Positions 52,242 to 61,368 are shown, counted from the first letter of the stretch. The stretch: 64,000 nucleotides of DNA from Micromonospora sp. C28SCA-DRY-2 (GCF_030519475.1 NZ_JAUMKD010000003.1:806001-870000), one strand, 5' to 3'. The notes: generated by a model from the letters alone, not told the origin. Numbers and translations: made by a program.

Positions 52242-52858
52242 GCGCCGACCCGCTCCCCGCCGACCCAGCCACCCGGCCGGCGCCCGGCCCGAGCGACGAC
52301 CGCCCCGTGCGGCCGACCGCCGACGTGACCCATGCCCCGGCGGACGACGGCCCGACCGCGCGGCCGGCAGACGACTTCGCGGCCCGTCCCGACGACGCCC
52401 CGGCCACCCGGCCGGCGAAGGATCTGGCGGCTCGGCAGGCGGAGCTGGTGGCGGCGCTGGTGGCCGGCGCCCCGACACCGTCGGGCTTCGACCCGGCGCC
52501 CCTGGCCGCGGCCCGGGCGGCGCTGCTGCGCAAGCGCGCCGGCGACGTGGCCCGGCACTGGCCGCTGCTCGCCGCCGGCTTCGGCGCCGACTGGCCGGCG
52601 ACCTTCGCCGGCTGGGCGGCCGGCCGGCCCACCGCCGGGTCGCTGCGCGACGGCTGGGACCTGGCCCGCGCGCTGCGGGAGCGGAGCGCCCTGCCGCCGC
52701 TCGGCGCCGAGGAACTGGCGGTGCGCGAGGCGACCGACCGCTACGACGGGCACCGGCCACCACGGCCGCGCCGGATGCCGGCGCTCGGGCGCGCCGGCGG
52801 CGCCGTCGCTGTGCAGCTCGCCGGTCGGGTACGCCTGCTGCGCCCGGCCCGCCGCTGA
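52238..52858 (+). CDS. MNIO partner protein (MbnC/DUF2063-like)
   Basis: A 206-residue protein. The first ~65 residues are a disordered Pro/Asp/Thr-rich segment. From about residue 66, LAARQAELVAALVAG, then AALLRKRAGDVARHWPLLAAGFGADWPATFAGWA resembles the N-terminal helical domain of DUF2063-type partners that present the peptide to MNIO enzymes. The C-terminal third is basic. It probably recruits the membrane-bound substrate or stabilises the oxidase. GTG start overlaps the oxidase stop. Confidence 0.65.
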   Translation: MSADPLPADPATRPAPGPSDDRPVRPTADVTHAPADDGPTARPADDFAARPDDAPATRPAKDLAARQAELVAALVAGAPTPSGFDPAPLAAARAALLRKRAGDVARHWPLLAAGFGADWPATFAGWAAGRPTAGSLRDGWDLARALRERSALPPLGAEELAVREATDRYDGHRPPRPRRMPALGRAGGAVAVQLAGRVRLLRPARR

Positions 52859-52945
52859 CCGCCCGAGGGTGGCCGGTCGCCGCGGCGGCCACGGCGGGCC
52901 GACCCGCGGGGTGGCGGCGGCCGCCGGATGCGGCAGGATCGAGCC

Positions 52946-53707
52946 ATGGATCTGGGACTGACCGATCGGGTGTACGTGCTCACCGGCGCGTCCCGGGGCC
53001 TCGGTTACGCCACCGCTGAGTGCCTCGTCGCCGACGGCGCCCGGGTGGTGCTCTCCGCCCGAGACGCCGACGGGGTCGCCGCCGCCGCCGAGCGGCTCGG
53101 CGGGCCCCGGCGGGCCGTCGGGCTGCCCGTCGACCTGACCGACCCGACGGCGCCGGAACGCCTGGTGGCCACGGCCCGGGAGCACTTCGGCCGGCTGGAC
53201 GGTGCGCTGGTCTCGGTCGGCGGCCCGCCGGGCGGCAGCGCCGCCTCGGTCAGCGACGAACAGTGGCGGCGATCCTTCGAGACGGTCTTCCTCGGCACGG
53301 TCCGGATGGTGCGGACGGTGGCCGCCGAACTGCTCGACGGCGGCGCGATCGGCCTGGTGCTCTCCACCTCGGCCCGTGGCCCGCTGCCCGGGCTGGGCAT
53401 CTCCAACGGGCTGCGCCCCGGCCTGGCCGGGGCGGCGAAGGACATCGCCGACGAGTACGGCCCCCGCGGCGTGCGGGTGGTCGGCCTGCTGCCGGGGCGG
53501 ATCATGACCGACCGGAACCGGGAGCTGTTCGCCGCGACCGGCGACGCCGACCGGGCACGCGCCGAGGCCGAGGCGGGGATCCCGTTGCGCCGCATCGGCG
53601 AGCCGGCGGAGTTCGGCCGGGTCGCGGCGTTCGTGCTCTCCCCCGCGGCGAGCTACCTGACCGGGGTCACCGTCCCGGTCGACGGTGGCGCGCTGCGCGG
53701 CCTGTGA
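52946..53707 (+). CDS. SDR-family protein lacking the catalytic Tyr-Lys pair
   Basis: A 253-residue Rossmann-fold protein with TGASRGLGYA for cofactor, a DxxD-like VDLTDP and the C-terminal GVTVPVDGG. At the usual YxxxK site the sequence is ISNGLRPGLAG, so the catalytic Tyr and Lys are absent although the Ser-containing strand LVLSTSARG is kept. It may use another mechanism or only bind cofactor. A CAGGAT box six bases before the ATG suggests a leaderless transcript. It overlaps the DNA glycosylase gene by GTGA. Confidence 0.82.
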   Translation: MDLGLTDRVYVLTGASRGLGYATAECLVADGARVVLSARDADGVAAAAERLGGPRRAVGLPVDLTDPTAPERLVATAREHFGRLDGALVSVGGPPGGSAASVSDEQWRRSFETVFLGTVRMVRTVAAELLDGGAIGLVLSTSARGPLPGLGISNGLRPGLAGAAKDIADEYGPRGVRVVGLLPGRIMTDRNRELFAATGDADRARAEAEAGIPLRRIGEPAEFGRVAAFVLSPAASYLTGVTVPVDGGALRGL

Positions 53708-54381
53708 CGACCGGCCCCGGCCGGGGCCGCGGTGACCGGGCGCGCCCCGAGCCGGCCGCGCCACCGACCCCCGGCCCCGCGACCCGACCCGCGACCGGTA
53801 CGCCGACCGGCGAGACCCGGCCGGGCGGTTCCGGGCAGCGGCGGCCCACCCGGGAGGAGTTGGCGGCCGCGGCGGACCGGACCCTGCCGGACGTCATCGC
53901 GCCCGGGCTCGACGTGCTCTTCGTCGGCATCAACCCCGGCCTGTGGTCGGCGGCCACCGGCTGGCACTTCGCCCGGCCCGGCAACCGGTTCTGGCCGGCC
54001 CTGCACCGCGGCGGGTTCACGCCCCGGCAGCTGCACCCGAGCGAGCAGGACGAGCTGCCCGGCTACGGGCTGGGCATCACCAACATGGTCGCCCGGGCCA
54101 GCGCCCGGGCCGACGAGCTGACCGCCGCCGAACTCGTCGAGGGGGCGGAGATCCTCGCCGGCAAGGTGGGGCGGTACCGGCCGCGCTGGGTGGCCGTGGT
54201 CGGGGTGACCGCGTACCGGATCGGGTTCACCCGGCCGAAGGGCGGCTTCGGCCCGCAGCCGGAGCCGCTGGCCGGCGCCCGGCTCTGGGTGCTGCCCAAC
54301 CCGAGCGGGTTGAACGCGCACTTCACCCCGGCGACGCTGGGCGCCGCCTTCGCCGAGCTGCGGGCCGCCGCGACCGGCTGA
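53704..54381 (+). CDS. mug: G/T(U)-mismatch-specific DNA glycosylase (Mug/TDG-type)
   Basis: A 225-residue uracil-DNA-glycosylase-superfamily enzyme that removes U, T or damaged pyrimidines opposite G. After a ~55-residue disordered Pro-rich extension, the core has VLFVGINPGLWSA (motif A with catalytic Asn), then ARPGNRFWPALH and LPNPSGLNAHF (motif B). GTG at 53704 is coupled to the SDR stop; a shorter protein starting inside the frame near the core is possible. Confidence 0.85.
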   Translation: MTTGPGRGRGDRARPEPAAPPTPGPATRPATGTPTGETRPGGSGQRRPTREELAAAADRTLPDVIAPGLDVLFVGINPGLWSAATGWHFARPGNRFWPALHRGGFTPRQLHPSEQDELPGYGLGITNMVARASARADELTAAELVEGAEILAGKVGRYRPRWVAVVGVTAYRIGFTRPKGGFGPQPEPLAGARLWVLPNPSGLNAHFTPATLGAAFAELRAAATG

Positions 54382-54385
54382 CCGG

Positions 54386-56380
54386 TCAGTTCGCCGCGGC
54401 GGGTGGCAGCGCGTCGTCGGGCACGTAGGAGCGCATCGGCAGGGTCACCGGCTCCGGACCGGTCGCGTCCGCGTACGGGGTGGGCGAGTCGGCCACCGCG
54501 AACTGGGTGCGGTAGAGCTCGGCGTACAGGCCGCCGACGGCCACCAGCTCGTCGTGCCGGCCGCGCTCCACGATCCGCCCGTCGTCCAGGACCAGGATCT
54601 GGTCGGCGTCGCGGACGGTGGAGAGCCGGTGCGCGATGACCAGCGCGGTACGCCCGGTCAGCGCCACCGACAGCGCCCGCTGCACCGCCGCCTCGCTCTC
54701 CGAGTCCAGGTGCGCGGTCGCCTCGTCGAGGATCACGATCGAGGGCGCCTTGAGCAGCAGCCGGGCGATGGCGATGCGCTGCTTCTCGCCGCCGGAGAAG
54801 CGGTAGCCCCGCTCACCCACGGTGGTCTGCAGGCCGTCGGGCAGCGACCGGACCAGGTCGGCGACCTGGGCGCCGGCCAGCGCCGCCCAGAGCTCGTCGT
54901 CGGTGGCGTCCGGCTTGGCGTAGCGGAGGTTGTCGGCGATCGTCTCGTGGAACAGGTGGGAATCCTGGGTGACCACGCCGATCTCGTCGCGCAGCGAGTC
55001 GAGGGTCGCGTCGCGGACGTCGACCCCGCCGACCAGCACCTGCCCGTCGGTGACGTCGTAGATCCGGCTGATCAGCATGGACAGCGTCGACTTGCCCGCG
55101 CCGGACGGGCCGACCAGCGCCACCATCTGCCCCGGCTCGACGGCGAACGAGACGCCCTTGAGCACCGGCTCGTTGACCGTACGGTCCAGCGTGGCGACCT
55201 CCTCCAGGGAGGCGAGCGAGATCTCGGCGGCGCTCGGGTAGCGGAACCGCACCTCGCGGAACTCCACCCGGCCGTTGCCACGCGGCACCGGGACGGCGTC
55301 GGGCTTCTCCTTGATCGCCGGCTCGAGGTCGAGCACCTCGAAGACCCGGTCGAAGGAGACCAGCGCGCTCATCACGTCGACCCGGACGTTGGACAGCGCG
55401 GTCAGCGGGCCGTAGAGGCGGGTGAGCAGCAGGGCGAGGGTCACCACGGTGCCGGCGCTGACCGACCCGGTGACCGCCAGCCAGCCGCCGAGGCCGTAGG
55501 TGAGCGCCTGGGCGAGCGAGGCCACCAGCAGCATCGCCACGAAGAACGTCCGCGAGTACATCGCCGACTGGATGCCGATGTCGCGTACCCGCTCGGCCCG
55601 GCCGGCGAACCGGCGGGCCTCCACGTCGGGCCGGCCGAAGAGCTTGACCAGCAGCGCGCCCGCGACGTTGAACCGCTCGGTCATCGTCGCGTTCATCTTG
55701 GCGTCGAGGTTGTACGACTCGCGGGTGATCTCGGCCAGCCGCTTGCCGACCCGCCGCGCCGGGATGATGAAGACCGGCAGCAGCACCAGCGACAGCGCGG
55801 TGATCTGCCAGGAGAGGGTGAACATCACCGCGGCGGTGAGCACCAGCTGGATGACGTTGCTGACCACGCCGGAGAGCGTCGAGGTGAATGCGCGCTGGGC
55901 GCCGAGCACGTCGTTGTTGAGCCGGCTGACCAGGGCGCCGGTCTGGGTACGGGTGAAGAACTGCAACGGCATCCGCTGCACGTGGTCGTAGACCCGGGTG
56001 CGCAGGTCGAGGATGATCCCCTCGCCGATCCGGGCCGAGTACCAGCGTTGGGCCAGCGAGAGCAGCGCGTCGGCGACCGCGAGCCCGGCGATGACCAGGG
56101 CGAGCCGGACGACCAGGGAGCCGGCCTCCGCGCCGCCCCGGCTGATCGCGTCGATCACGTCACCGGCGAGCACCGGGGTGGCGACCCCGATCACCGCGGC
56201 GAGCACCACGGTGATCAGGAAGACCACGATGTCCCGCCGGTAGGGGCGGGCGAAGGCCACGATCCGGTGGGCCACGCCGCGCTGGAGCCGGTGGGTGGAG
56301 ATCTCGTCCCGGCTGCGCATCGACCGGAGCATGCTCCAGCCGCCCATGCCGCCGCCGGACATCGGGTTGGACACGCTCAC
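54386..56380 (-). CDS. ABC transporter, fused permease and ATPase
   Basis: A 664-residue type IV ABC exporter half-transporter. Six transmembrane helices span about residues 50-340. The ATPase domain (about 400-640) has Walker A GPSGAGKST, signature FSGGEKQR, Walker B IVILDEATAHLD and the switch His in VIAHRLST. It probably works as a homodimer exporting a lipid or drug. GTG start. It ends four bases from the convergent glycosylase gene. Confidence 0.92.
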   Translation of the reverse strand: MSVSNPMSGGGMGGWSMLRSMRSRDEISTHRLQRGVAHRIVAFARPYRRDIVVFLITVVLAAVIGVATPVLAGDVIDAISRGGAEAGSLVVRLALVIAGLAVADALLSLAQRWYSARIGEGIILDLRTRVYDHVQRMPLQFFTRTQTGALVSRLNNDVLGAQRAFTSTLSGVVSNVIQLVLTAAVMFTLSWQITALSLVLLPVFIIPARRVGKRLAEITRESYNLDAKMNATMTERFNVAGALLVKLFGRPDVEARRFAGRAERVRDIGIQSAMYSRTFFVAMLLVASLAQALTYGLGGWLAVTGSVSAGTVVTLALLLTRLYGPLTALSNVRVDVMSALVSFDRVFEVLDLEPAIKEKPDAVPVPRGNGRVEFREVRFRYPSAAEISLASLEEVATLDRTVNEPVLKGVSFAVEPGQMVALVGPSGAGKSTLSMLISRIYDVTDGQVLVGGVDVRDATLDSLRDEIGVVTQDSHLFHETIADNLRYAKPDATDDELWAALAGAQVADLVRSLPDGLQTTVGERGYRFSGGEKQRIAIARLLLKAPSIVILDEATAHLDSESEAAVQRALSVALTGRTALVIAHRLSTVRDADQILVLDDGRIVERGRHDELVAVGGLYAELYRTQFAVADSPTPYADATGPEPVTLPMRSYVPDDALPPAAAN

Positions 56381-56475
56381 CTCCGGGTCGTCGGGCTGAC
56401 CACCACCGTCAGGTCAATTCTCCCGACGACTCTGACAACCTCGGCCGTAACCCGGATCTTCCCGAACGGTCCTTA

Positions 56476-57243
56476 CTATTCTCCTCGGCCGGCCAGATCA
56501 CGCAGCCGGCGGGTCTGCGCCTCGCGTTCGGCCCGCTGCTGCTCGGCCGGGGACCGGCCGCCCGCGCCGGCCAGCAGCGCCTTGATCTCCACCACCGCGT
56601 CCCGGTTGTTGGCCAGCAGCCCGGCGGTGAGGTCGCGCACCGCGCCGTCGAGTTCCGCGTTGGGCACGACGAGGGTGGCCAGCCCGATCCGGTCCGCCTC
56701 GGCGGCGTCCAGCCGCCGGCCGGTCGCGCAGATCTCCAGCGCGCGGGAGTAGCCGACCAGGTCGACGAGCCGCTTGGTGCCGGCGAGGTCGGGCACCAGC
56801 CCGAGGGTCACCTCGGCCATCGAGAACCTCGCATCGGCGGCGAGGACCCGCAGGTCACAGGCGAGGGCGAGCTGGAAGCCGGCGCCGATGGCGTGGCCCT
56901 GCACGGCCGCCACGGAGATCACGTCGGGGCGGTGCAGCCAGGTGAAGGCACCCTGGAACTCGGCGATGCGGTCGGCGCACTCCTGCTCGGGCAGGGTGGC
57001 CAGCTCAGCGAACGAGCCCGGCCCGGAGGCACCGGCCACCGACAGGTCGAGGCCGGCGGAGAACGCCCGTCCCTCGCCACGGACGACCACCACGCGGACG
57101 TCGCCGGGCAGGTCTCGGGCGAAGTCGCTCATCGCCCGCCACATCGCCGGGGTCTGGGCGTTGAGCACGTCGGGCCGGCACAACGTGACAGTCGCGACGG
57201 GCCCGTCGCAGTCCAGCCGTACCCCGGTCGCCTCGGCGGTCAC
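56476..57243 (-). CDS. Enoyl-CoA hydratase/isomerase family protein
   Basis: A 255-residue crotonase. The oxyanion-hole motifs are AFSAGLDLSVAG and VQGHAIGAGFQLALACDL; Glu in SMAEVTLGLVPDLAGTKRL is at the catalytic position. It should hydrate or isomerise an enoyl-CoA; substrate unknown. GTG start, 43 bases after the small HTH gene on the same strand, so possibly co-transcribed with it. Confidence 0.88.
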   Translation of the reverse strand: MTAEATGVRLDCDGPVATVTLCRPDVLNAQTPAMWRAMSDFARDLPGDVRVVVVRGEGRAFSAGLDLSVAGASGPGSFAELATLPEQECADRIAEFQGAFTWLHRPDVISVAAVQGHAIGAGFQLALACDLRVLAADARFSMAEVTLGLVPDLAGTKRLVDLVGYSRALEICATGRRLDAAEADRIGLATLVVPNAELDGAVRDLTAGLLANNRDAVVEIKALLAGAGGRSPAEQQRAEREAQTRRLRDLAGRGE

Positions 57244-57286
57244 CGGGCGGCCCGGGGCGCGGCGCTGGACGACGCTGCTGGGCGGA

Positions 57287-57514
57287 TCACGCCTTCTTGC
57301 GGCGCCGGGCGCCGCCACGCTGCCGCAGCTGCACCCCGGACTCGGTGAGCACCCGGTGGATGAACCCGTAGGAACGGCCGGTCGAGGCCGCGAGCGCGCG
57401 GATGCTCTCCCCCGAGGTGTACCGCTTTACCAGGTCCTTGGCGAGCGTCTGACGCTCGGCTCCGACGATCCGGCGACCCTTCTCAGTGCTGGTGGCTGTG
57501 CCCGTGGCTGCCAT
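57287..57514 (-). CDS. Small helix-turn-helix protein (Gbn-like nucleoid protein candidate)
   Basis: 75 residues: EKGRRIVGAERQTLAKDLVKRY, then an HTH SIRALAASTGRSYGFIHRVL and a basic tail RGGARRRKK. It belongs to a small HTH family confined to actinobacteria. I believe the Streptomyces GATC-binding nucleoid protein Gbn is a member, but this is from memory. Probably an abundant DNA-binding protein. The ATG follows GAGGAC. Confidence 0.75.
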   Translation of the reverse strand: MAATGTATSTEKGRRIVGAERQTLAKDLVKRYTSGESIRALAASTGRSYGFIHRVLTESGVQLRQRGGARRRKKA

Positions 57515-57748
57515 GCTGTGTCCTCACGTCCCAGACTGTGCGGTTCGGATACGGTCCCACCTATTAGACCGCCTCGAACGATCATGCGCCAGATATCAAC
57601 TCTTCGCCAATCGACACGCTATGCGATGTCACCTTCCCGATAGGGTGACGCCGACGAGGGCCGTCCGGCCATTCGACATCGGCGGATCGGGCGGCCGTGG
57701 CGGGGACGCCGGACCCGAGGGCGCCGGGTCGGGCCGTACCCTGCCGGG

Positions 57749-58348
57749 GTGATCGACCTCTTCGGCACCGCGGCCGGCGCGGCCGTGGTGTTCGCCGCCA
57801 CCGACGTGGACGACATCGTCATCCTGACCCTGTTCTTCGTGGCCGCCCGCACCACCGGCCGGCCCCGGCCGTGGCAGATCGTCGCCGGGCAGTACCTCGG
57901 CATCGGCGCGCTCGCGGTGGCCAGCGCGGTGGTCGCGGCCGGGCTGCTGGTGGTGCCCGATCCGTGGACCGGGCTGCTCGGGCTGCTCCCGATCGCGCTC
58001 GGCGTACGGGCCCTGCTCGACCGGGACGACGACGAGGCCCCCGCGGTGGTCGGCTCCGCCCTCGGCGTGGCCGGGGTGACGATCGCCAACGGCGCCGACA
58101 ACGTCGCTGTCTACGTGCCGGTGTTCCGCGCCCTCGGCCCCGCCGACAGCGCGGTGTTCCTGCTGGTCTTCGTGCTGCTGATCGCGCTGTGGTGCGCGGC
58201 CGGCGCCTGGCTCGGCAACCACCCCCGGGTGACCCGCCTGGTCGAACGCGCCGGCCACTGGCTGGTCCCGGCCATCTTCATCGCCATCGGCGTGGTCATC
58301 CTGACCACCTCCGGCATCCTCCCCCACCTGCTCACCCTCCCCCGCTGA
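57749..58348 (+). CDS. CadD-like cadmium/cation resistance transporter
   Basis: A 199-residue membrane protein with about six helices. It shows the CadD pattern: ATDVDDIVILTLFF in helix 1 and GVTIANGADNVAVYVPVF in the middle, both with conserved acidic/Asn residues in the membrane. Relatives export cadmium or other cations; specificity here is unknown. The GTG start at 57749 is preceded by a TACCCT -10 box (57737-57742) six bases away, so it is probably leaderless. Confidence 0.83.
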   Translation: MIDLFGTAAGAAVVFAATDVDDIVILTLFFVAARTTGRPRPWQIVAGQYLGIGALAVASAVVAAGLLVVPDPWTGLLGLLPIALGVRALLDRDDDEAPAVVGSALGVAGVTIANGADNVAVYVPVFRALGPADSAVFLLVFVLLIALWCAAGAWLGNHPRVTRLVERAGHWLVPAIFIAIGVVILTTSGILPHLLTLPR

Positions 58349-58398
58349 CCCCCACCCGGCCCACCCCCAGCGCAGACCGGGCCGCCGACGGCGCGGTC

Positions 58399-58453
58399 GA
58401 TCATGAAGTTGTCGTCGCAACACGCCGGCGCGACCGGCGACAACTTCATGATC
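58399..58453. repeat. GATC-ended long palindrome, copy 2
   Basis: GATCATGAAGTTGTCGTCG (58399-58417) pairs with 58435-58453 with a single G-T wobble around a 17-base loop. Compared with the copy at 5797-5850, four arm positions differ and each is matched by the complementary change in the opposite arm, so selection or copying preserves the hairpin. Confidence 0.8.
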
Positions 58454-58503
58454 AAGGGCGGGGGGTGGGGAGCAGGCGATGGGGAGCACTTAGCATCGGC
58501 GGC

Positions 58504-59232
58504 ATGGCGACGCGGCTGGTGCAGATCAACATGAAGGCTCGGGACGACTCCGCGCTGGGCGCTTTCTGGGCGGAGGCGCTCGGCTGGGGAGTCTCCAGCG
58601 AGGGACCCGGGGTGACCAACCTCGAACCCGAGGGCTTCGTCTACCCCGACCCGGCCGCCGTCTGCATCGACCTCGTCGCCTACCCCGACCCCAAGACGGT
58701 CAAGAACCGCGTGCACGTCGACCTCGCCACCACCTCGGCGGCCCACCATGCCGAGTTGGTCGCCCGCCTGACGGAACTCGGCGCGAAGCCCGCCGACATC
58801 GGCCAGGGGGACGTTCCCTGGACGGTCATGGCCGACCCGGAGGGCAACGAGTTCTGCGTGCTGGACTGGCACGACCCGATCCGGGACACCGGACCGATCG
58901 CGTCGGTGGTGGTCGACTGCGCGGATCCGCGAGCCATGGCCCGCTTCTGGGGTGAGGCCACGGACTGGACCGTGCACCGGGTGACCGACCAGAACGCGGT
59001 GCTGCGCTCCGCCAAGGGCGTCGGCCCGTACCTGCGGTTCGTCCGCACGCCTGACGTGAAGACCGGGTGGAACCGGGTGCATCTCGACGTCCGCCCCTAC
59101 CCGGGTGACGACCTGGCGGCCGAGGCGGCCAGACTGCTGTCGCTCGGCGCCACCGACATCGACCTGGACGTACCGTGGCGGGTCCTCGCCGACCCGGAGG
59201 GCAACGAGTTCTGCCTCCTCACCCCGGCCTGA
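58504..59232 (+). CDS. Tandem-domain VOC family protein
   Basis: A 242-residue protein with two VOC domains. Each ends in the same motif, ADPEGNEFCVL near residue 118 and ADPEGNEFCLL near 237, and each has an NRVHVDL/NRVHLDV strand. Together they could form one complete metal site as in two-domain glyoxalases. Substrate unknown. A TAGCAT box (58491-58496) seven bases before the ATG suggests leaderless transcription. Confidence 0.87.
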   Translation: MATRLVQINMKARDDSALGAFWAEALGWGVSSEGPGVTNLEPEGFVYPDPAAVCIDLVAYPDPKTVKNRVHVDLATTSAAHHAELVARLTELGAKPADIGQGDVPWTVMADPEGNEFCVLDWHDPIRDTGPIASVVVDCADPRAMARFWGEATDWTVHRVTDQNAVLRSAKGVGPYLRFVRTPDVKTGWNRVHLDVRPYPGDDLAAEAARLLSLGATDIDLDVPWRVLADPEGNEFCLLTPA

Positions 59233-59410
59233 CCGGAACCCTCGTCAGCCGCGCAACGGCCACCGGCCGGCTCCGCACCGCGCCGCTAAGGCGTGTTTCG
59301 TAACGCGGTCAGAGCCATTCGGTGATGATGGTGATGGTCCTGACCCGCTCTGACCGGACGGACCGGCGCTGACGGGCCCTGACCGGGCTGATCGGCGGGC
59401 CCGGCGGCGG

Positions 59411-60646
59411 CTACGCCCGCACGCGGGCGCTGGCCCGGATCCGCCAACCGACGAGGCTCGTCAGCGTGAGGGCCGCCGAGGTCGCGGCGAAGAGACCCGT
59501 CGACTGCTGGTAGCCGAACCGGTTCCCCACCGCGCCCATGAGCGCGGTGCCGAGCGGGATGGTGGAGAAGGCGACGAGCCGCTTCAGGCTGAGGATGCGC
59601 GCACGGGCCTCGGCCGGGGCGGCGTGCAGCCAGACCTGACCGCCGGCCGCGACGAGCACCGAGAACAGCCCACCCACGCAGAACAGGGCGACGACGATGG
59701 CCCACGTCGACGCCAGTGCCGCGGCGACGGCGAGCCCCGCACAGATCGACAGGTGGGCGAGGGTCGCCTGCAGCAGCGCTCGGTGCCCGTCGGGCTCGAC
59801 CGAGCGGGCGCCGATGAGGACGCTGCCGAGGATCATCCCCACGGCGTACGCGGCGAGGGCTCGGCTCGACCAGACGGCCGTCGCCGGTCCGGGGCCCAGC
59901 AGGTCGCCGTACCAGGCCGGGAGCATCGCCAGCACCGGCGACACGGCCAGGTTGCTCCATGCTCCGAAGGCGAGCAGGTAACGCAGGTCCGGGCGGGCGG
60001 TGACGTACCGCCACACCCGCCTGGTCGACATCTGCGGTCCGGTCGCCCGTGCCGGCCGGGCAGTGCCCGTCCGGCGTCGGAGGCCGAGGGCCGAACTGGT
60101 CAGGAGGGTGGCGCCGAGCGCCAGTGCGAGCAGGAGCAGCGCCGCGGGTGCCACCGAGCGGGCGTGCCCGAGGCCGATCAGCCCTCCCGCGAAGACGGGC
60201 GAGACGATTCGCTCCAGTTGACCGTGCACCTGACCGAGGAGGGAGAGCCTCCGACGTGGCCAGTGGCCGGGGGCGACATCGACCGTCGTGGTTTCGATCG
60301 CCGCGAGGTAGACGATCTCCGCGACGGCCACGGCCAGGTGAAGAAGGACCACACCGACCAGCGCTGCCGGGGACACGCCGCCGGCCAGCGCGACGACGTA
60401 GCCCGCAGCGGCGGCGAGGAGCACCACCAGCAGGATCGACAGGCTACGTCGGCGGGGCGTGCGGTCGACCCACCCGCTCGCCAGTGCGTTGGTGACCAGC
60501 GCGACGACACCCGTGCCCCCGAGGACCCAGCCGAGGACGAGGCCGTTGGCGTGGGTCGCCAGCCACCAACTGCTGAGGAACAACAGGGCTCCGGTGCCCA
60601 CGGACGCGATCACGCTTGGCACCCACGAGCGCAGGAAGTCCGTCAT
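59411..60646 (-). CDS. MFS transporter
   Basis: A 411-residue transporter of the major facilitator superfamily with about 12 helices and a basic loop WVDRTPRRRS between helices 2 and 3 as in MFS motif A. It is probably an efflux pump. Its start overlaps the SDR stop by ATGA, and the pair is divergent from a MarR regulator with two operators between, so export is likely induced by a small compound handled by the SDR. Confidence 0.87.
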   Translation of the reverse strand: MTDFLRSWVPSVIASVGTGALLFLSSWWLATHANGLVLGWVLGGTGVVALVTNALASGWVDRTPRRRSLSILLVVLLAAAAGYVVALAGGVSPAALVGVVLLHLAVAVAEIVYLAAIETTTVDVAPGHWPRRRLSLLGQVHGQLERIVSPVFAGGLIGLGHARSVAPAALLLLALALGATLLTSSALGLRRRTGTARPARATGPQMSTRRVWRYVTARPDLRYLLAFGAWSNLAVSPVLAMLPAWYGDLLGPGPATAVWSSRALAAYAVGMILGSVLIGARSVEPDGHRALLQATLAHLSICAGLAVAAALASTWAIVVALFCVGGLFSVLVAAGGQVWLHAAPAEARARILSLKRLVAFSTIPLGTALMGAVGNRFGYQQSTGLFAATSAALTLTSLVGWRIRASARVRA

Positions 60647-61359
60647 CGGGTGGTGACGGCGCCGCCGTTGAGGTGGATCGTCTGGCCGGTGACGTGGCGG
60701 GCCTGCGGCGAGAGGAGGAACAGGACGCAGGCGACCGCGTCGGAGAGCGCCCCGACGCGACCGGTCATCGTCTGCCCGCGAAGCTGCTCCTCCCGTTCCC
60801 TGGTCATGCCGCCACGGAAGAACTCGGTGCCCGCGACGTACCCCGGAGCCAGGCAGTTGACCGTGATCCCCCGGGCGCCGAGGCGGGCGGCCAGGCCCAC
60901 GGCGTAGGAGGCGACGGCCGCCTTGGCGGGCCCGTAGAACCCGACCCCACGCTCGGCCGCGATCGACCCGAACAGCACCACGGAGGCCCCGTCGGCCAGG
61001 CGGGACTCCAGCGCCGCGACGGTCAGCGCGACCGAGCGGACGTTGCTGGCCATGGTCTCGTCGAGCAGGGCGGCGACGTCGGCGAGGCTCTCGGGCTCAG
61101 GGCGGCCGATGGCCGGGTTGCCGCCCGCGCACAGGACGAGCCCGTCGACCGGCTCCGTGACCGACTCGGCGAGCCGGCGCGCGTCGGCCGGGTCGGAGTT
61201 GTCGCACGCCAGGAACTCGATCCCGCCGCCGGTCTCCCGGGAGAGCGCCTCCAGCGGGCCCGCCCGCCGCCCGGTGACCAGCACCCTGTCTCCCCGCTCG
61301 TGCAGCGCCGACGCGACTGCGCGACCGATGCCGGTTCCTCCGCCGGTGACCACGAACAT
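60643..61359 (-). CDS. SDR-family oxidoreductase
   Basis: A 238-residue classical SDR. The cofactor motif is VTGGGTGIGRA; catalytic Ser in LFGSIAAERG and Tyr-Lys in YGPAKAAV are present; the C-terminus is TGQTIHLNGG. It probably reduces or oxidises a small alcohol/ketone. GGAGGG precedes the ATG. First gene of the SDR-MFS pair facing the MarR gene. Confidence 0.88.
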   Translation of the reverse strand: MFVVTGGGTGIGRAVASALHERGDRVLVTGRRAGPLEALSRETGGGIEFLACDNSDPADARRLAESVTEPVDGLVLCAGGNPAIGRPEPESLADVAALLDETMASNVRSVALTVAALESRLADGASVVLFGSIAAERGVGFYGPAKAAVASYAVGLAARLGARGITVNCLAPGYVAGTEFFRGGMTREREEQLRGQTMTGRVGALSDAVACVLFLLSPQARHVTGQTIHLNGGAVTTR

Positions 61360-61368
61360 GGCGCCCTC

